A stretch of DNA of 64,000 bases. It comes from Streptomyces xanthophaeus (lineage in GTDB: Bacteria; Actinomycetota; Actinomycetes; Streptomycetales; Streptomycetaceae). Location: the NCBI RefSeq assembly GCF_000725805.1, contig NZ_JOFT01000011.1:1-64000 (forward strand). The letters run 5' to 3'. Shown piece by piece: positions 60,832 to 64,000 of this stretch. The first letter of the stretch is position 1, and every line of letters starts with the position of its first letter. The translations under genes and the position numbers were made by a program. Under the pieces are notes generated by a model, which was not told where the DNA came from, ran no database searches, and saw nothing but the letters and a program-made list of their open reading frames with translations.

Positions 60832-62124
60832 TCACTCCGGGGCGACGGCTATGCGCAGGCCAGCTACGGTGCGCGCGCTGGCGCCGTCGCTGGTCCAGGC
60901 CGCGAACCCGGGCTGCTTGCTGAGGGTCACGGTGAACTGCGGTCCGCTCTCGAAGGTGCTGGCGGTCGCTGTGCGCTGGGAGCTGGTGGCCGCAAGGGCG
61001 CGGGCGGTGCCCAGGAAGGAGTAGGGGACACCCGCCGGATTGGCCACGGAGTAGAAGGCGTCGGGGTTGGCGGGTACGGGTGCACCGGAGGCCGGTTTCA
61101 GGGGGCGCTTTCCGGTGGCGGGCCTTACGTGCCAGCGGTTGGGGTCGTAGCGGTCGCCGTCGGTCAGGTAGTTGTAGCGGGCACCTGTGAGGGACCAGTG
61201 TCCATCGGTGCTCCTGCGGGTCCGGGCTTGCCGGAGGTCGAGGATGGAGACTCCTTGCGGGCCCAGTACGCGCAGGCGCTCTTGGGGCGTACTCGGATCC
61301 TCGACGATCAGTGCGGTGTTCTCCTCGAGTGCGTATACGCGGTCGTGGCCGGTGTCGGCGGCGAGGCGCAGGGCTCTGCCTTCGCGGCCGTAGGCGCCGG
61401 TGTGGGTGTCGATGAGTCCGGAGTTCAGGAAGCCGAAGCCTCCGGCGGGCAGGTAGCCGAGCCGTGTCGCGTCGTCGAAGTAGCCCGGGCTGCTGCCGTC
61501 GCGCAGGGCTTCGTAGGAGTCGCCTCCGGTCACCATGTCGGCTCCGGCGGCGATCTGCGCTCCGGCGCTGGAGCCGGATACGACCGCGCCGGCGGCGAGC
61601 TTGGCGCGGATCGCGGCGAGGACCTTGGAGTCGGTGTGTGCGGAGCCGTGGAGGAGGGTGGTGACGTAGCGGTACTGGTCGCCGCCGCCGAAGAAGAAGC
61701 CGGTCATGGAGTTGACCTGCCGGACGACCTCGTCGGAGTCGGCGTCGGCGATGTGGTCGAGGTCGACGGGTATCCACTGGGCGTCGGCGGCGCCGTGCCG
61801 TTCGAACAGGCCGGCGTAGTAGGCGCCGTTGCACTCTGAGTTGCTGCACTTGTCCGGGTCGGCGGCGTGCGGGTCCTGGCTGGCGGGAACTGAGGAGGCG
61901 GTGATCACTCCGATCCTGGCCGAGGCTCCGCCGGCCCGTTTGATGATCTCGCCGTAGACCTGGGCGTTGTCGGCCTTCAGTCCGCCTCCGACGAGGACGA
62001 GCGAACCCCGGCCACCCGGATGGCGGGTGCTGTCGGCGCCCGCCGACGGGGCGAGGGCGAGGGTGAGCAGGAGAGCGGTGCCGGCCGCCAGTGTGGTGCG
62101 GCGGGCTCCGGTCGGGACGCGCAT
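60832..62124 (-). CDS. secreted cyanophycinase (peptidase S51 family)
   Basis: 430 aa from ATG 62124, with AGGAGG upstream. Signal peptide 1-30 (ALLLTLALAPSAGA). S51 core: GSLVLVGGGLKADNAQVYGE, GFFFGGGDQYRYV (substrate Gln) and AVVSGSSAGAQIAAGADMVT with the Ser nucleophile about 186. HTGAYGREGRALRLA and DRVYALEENTALIVED are also conserved. The last 100 residues are extra. Extracellular cyanophycinases (CphE) cut cyanophycin to beta-Asp-Arg dipeptides. Two Cys in DKCSNSECNG may make a disulfide. Confidence 0.85.
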   Translation of the reverse strand: MRVPTGARRTTLAAGTALLLTLALAPSAGADSTRHPGGRGSLVLVGGGLKADNAQVYGEIIKRAGGASARIGVITASSVPASQDPHAADPDKCSNSECNGAYYAGLFERHGAADAQWIPVDLDHIADADSDEVVRQVNSMTGFFFGGGDQYRYVTTLLHGSAHTDSKVLAAIRAKLAAGAVVSGSSAGAQIAAGADMVTGGDSYEALRDGSSPGYFDDATRLGYLPAGGFGFLNSGLIDTHTGAYGREGRALRLAADTGHDRVYALEENTALIVEDPSTPQERLRVLGPQGVSILDLRQARTRRSTDGHWSLTGARYNYLTDGDRYDPNRWHVRPATGKRPLKPASGAPVPANPDAFYSVANPAGVPYSFLGTARALAATSSQRTATASTFESGPQFTVTLSKQPGFAAWTSDGASARTVAGLRIAVAPE

Positions 62125-62296
62125 GTGGTGCCTCCTGTGGATGGGGGTCGGTGGTGGCCGGGACCGCGGCGGCGCGGGCCTGCCGCGGTCCCGGCGCGGT
62201 CCGGCAGCCGGTGCGTGGTGGTGGACCGGGCTGCCGGGAGCGGGCCCCGTACCGGGCAATGGCGCGATCAAACCGGTACGGGACGGATAGGTGGGG

Positions 62297-63511
62297 TCAA
62301 CCGGTGCGGCTGTCTCCGAGTTCGGCGATGAGGGACGCGAGGAGCGCGACCCGGACGGGGACGGTGGAGGTGTCCAGCCATTCCTCGGGGGTGTGGTCGG
62401 CTCCGCCGACCGGACCGAGCCCGTCCAGGGTGGGCACTCCGATGCCCGCGATGAAGTTGGCGTCTCCCACGCCGCCCGTCGCCGCGCCGCCGAGCGGTTC
62501 CCCGAGGTCCGCGGCGATCTTCCTGGCCCGGTCGAACATGCGGCGCGAGGCGGGTGTGTCCTCCATGGGCGGGCACAGGTCCAGCTGCTCCACCGTGGCG
62601 GTGGTGCCGGGCACGGCGGGTCGTGCGGCGGCGGCCTGGATCGCGGACCTGGCCGCTCCGATGCCGGCGGCTGTGGCCGAACGTACTTCGACCCGCAGTT
62701 CGGCTTCCGGGCAGACGATGTTCGCCCGGGTCCCCGCGCGGACGACGCCTACGTTGACCGTGACGTCGTCCCAGTGGCCGTTGAGTGCTTGGAGGGCCAC
62801 GACCAGGTGGGCGGCAGCCAGGGCGGCGTTCGCCCCGCGTTCCGGCTCGATGCCGGCGTGCGCGGCCCGGCCGGTGACCGTCACCCGGAAGTCGGCGACT
62901 CCCTTGCGGGCGATGACCACGTCGCCGTTCTCCCGCGCGCATTCCAGGGCGAGGGCGAAGTGGGCTCCGCACGCCGCCGCCTCGGTGGCCGGGCGGCTCG
63001 CGGGTGAGCCGATCTCCTCGTCCGGGGTGGCGAGGAAGACGAGTTCGGCGTACATCGGTGCGCCAGTCTCGTGGAGGATCTCCAGCGCGGTGAGCCCTGC
63101 GAGGAGTCCGCCCTTGTCGTCGCTGACGCCCGGCCCGTGCGCCATGTTGCCGTCGAGTTCGAAGGGCCGTGTGGCTGCGGTGCCCTCTTCGAACACGGTG
63201 TCCAGGTGCGCGACGAGCAGTACGCGGCGTCCTCCCTCGCTCACCGGCAGGTCGCCCCTCTTACGAGCGACGATCACGTCGCCGACCGGGTGACCGTGGG
63301 TGGGGGCGGGAGCGATGCGCTCGACGTCGAATCCGAGCCTGTTCAGCCGTTCCCAGGTCCAGTCGGCCATCCGGTTCACGCCGGCGGGGCTGTACGAGCC
63401 CGAGTCGATGGCGACCAGCTGGGCCAGGTCAGCCAGGTAGCCTTCCAGGCGCGCTTGGGCGTGCGGGAGCAGCGCGGTGGTGCGGAGCTGCTCCCGTGAG
63501 GGGGCGGTCAC
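62297..63511 (-). CDS. M20 family metallopeptidase
   Basis: 404 aa from GTG 63511, overlapping the ABC ATPase stop by 4 bp. Metal ligands: [15 protein letters not shown] (His), [15 protein letters not shown] (bridging Asp), [15 protein letters not shown] (Glu-Glu), [10 protein letters not shown] (Glu) and [16 protein letters not shown] (His). Dimerisation domain: [20 protein letters not shown]. It resembles CPG2/ArgE-type carboxypeptidases. No signal peptide, so it acts on imported dipeptides or acyl amino acids, plausibly beta-Asp-Arg. Confidence 0.85.
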   Translation of the reverse strand: MTAPSREQLRTTALLPHAQARLEGYLADLAQLVAIDSGSYSPAGVNRMADWTWERLNRLGFDVERIAPAPTHGHPVGDVIVARKRGDLPVSEGGRRVLLVAHLDTVFEEGTAATRPFELDGNMAHGPGVSDDKGGLLAGLTALEILHETGAPMYAELVFLATPDEEIGSPASRPATEAAACGAHFALALECARENGDVVIARKGVADFRVTVTGRAAHAGIEPERGANAALAAAHLVVALQALNGHWDDVTVNVGVVRAGTRANIVCPEAELRVEVRSATAAGIGAARSAIQAAAARPAVPGTTATVEQLDLCPPMEDTPASRRMFDRARKIAADLGEPLGGAATGGVGDANFIAGIGVPTLDGLGPVGGADHTPEEWLDTSTVPVRVALLASLIAELGDSRTG

Positions 63512-64000
63512 AGGACCTTGGAGAGGAAGGCGCGGGTGCGCTCCTGCTCGGGCTCGACGAGGACTTGGCGGGGATCGCCGGATTCGACCACGACTCCGTC
63601 GTCCATGAAGACGGCGGTGTCACCCACCTCGCGTGCGAAGCCGATCTCGTGGGTCACGACGACCATCGTCATGCCGTCGGCCGCGAGCTGCCGCATCACG
63701 TCCAGTACGTCCCCGACGAGCTCGGGGTCGAGCGCAGAAGTGGGTTCGTCGAAGAGCATGAGCTTGGGCTTCATGGCCAGGGCGCGGGCGATGGCTACGC
63801 GTTGCTGCTGTCCACCGGACAGCTGTGCCGGGTAGTGCCCGGCCCGGTCACCGAGGCCCACCCGCTCCAGCAGGTCGTGTGCGTCGGCCTTGGCCTGCGT
63901 CTTGTCGACCCCGCACACGTTGACCGGGGCCTCCATGACGTTCTCGAGGGCGGTCATGTGGGGGAAGAGGTTGAACCGCTGAAAGACCATACCGATGTCA
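63508..64000 (-). CDS. polar amino-acid ABC transporter ATPase (5' end outside window)
   Basis: Open through the window edge. The visible 164 residues include Q-loop [20 protein letters not shown], signature [20 protein letters not shown], Walker [21 protein letters not shown] and switch [13 protein letters not shown]. The [14 protein letters not shown] pattern marks GlnQ/HisP-like polar amino-acid importers. The Walker A lies beyond position 64000. Coupled to the M20 peptidase gene, so the imported substrate probably feeds that enzyme. Confidence 0.9.
   Translation of the reverse strand, partial: DIGMVFQRFNLFPHMTALENVMEAPVNVCGVDKTQAKADAHDLLERVGLGDRAGHYPAQLSGGQQQRVAIARALAMKPKLMLFDEPTSALDPELVGDVLDVMRQLAADGMTMVVVTHEIGFAREVGDTAVFMDDGVVVESGDPRQVLVEPEQERTRAFLSKVL

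Overview
The window looks like accessory, partly decayed DNA from a Streptomyces or a close actinomycete. GC is very high with strong third-position GC bias. GTG and TTG starts are common. Families typical of Streptomyces recur: RsbW-like ATPases, a BldC/MerR-like regulator, replication-relaxation proteins, sortase LAxTG proteins, RHS/WXG exported toxins. No rRNA, tRNA or CRISPR array was recognised. Intact operons alternate with truncated genes, IS pieces and genes broken by one-base frameshifts. The clean homopolymer-associated frameshifts could be sequencing errors rather than biology, and I flag them case by case.

Layout. 0-7.4 kb: remnants (MFS piece, 5'-nucleotidase tail, SHOCT tail), a DUF1963-like gene, a lipoprotein and a minus-strand run of small membrane proteins. 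7.5-11 kb: a streptogramin-resistance unit of virginiamycin B lyase and an ABC-F ATPase, overlapping by 4 bp, with an overlapping short upstream ORF and a divergent TetR gene. 11-17 kb: integrase remnant, a probable beta-propeller protein, a sortase-anchored beta-helix protein, TetR and MerR regulators. 17-21 kb: a 480-bp array of TACTGC repeats, then an anti-sigma-like ATPase, a YihY-family membrane protein and a PRC-barrel protein. 21-28 kb: mobile-element DNA with a frameshifted replication-relaxation gene, iteron-like repeats, a complete IS5-family element with CTAG duplications, an HTH regulator, and remnants of an HNH nuclease and an Acr3-like transporter. 29-34 kb: a GNAT-like protein, a CDF metal exporter with its SmtB-type repressor, and half a chromate transporter.

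34-42.5 kb is an arsenic-resistance island: trxB-arsC facing arsR-aquaporin-flavin monooxygenase, then arsN1-like acetyltransferase, a second arsR, two more flavoproteins and an MFS transporter. Arsenate would be reduced by ArsC with thioredoxin reductase. No intact ArsB or Acr3 pump is present, so arsenite exit may rely on the aquaporin or the MFS protein. 42.5-44 kb holds IS debris. 44-52 kb is a polymorphic-toxin locus: SseB-like protein, a 214-aa WXG-like partner, a 1570-aa RHS toxin and its probable immunity gene, followed upstream by an orphan colicin-immunity (Im9-like) protein. 52-59 kb: UBP zinc finger, an FeS photolyase, fasciclin and SRPBCC remnants, and a divergent pair of glycosyltransferases. 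59.8-64 kb: RpiR regulator, secreted cyanophycinase, M20 peptidase and a polar amino-acid ABC ATPase that runs off the window. Together these suggest breakdown of cyanophycin or similar isopeptides and uptake of the products.

Two dispersed repeats are notable. A 193-nt direct repeat lies at 11077 and 33712, and a 120-nt repeat at 13130 and 42486. They hint that part of the window arrived as, or was rearranged by, a mobile element.
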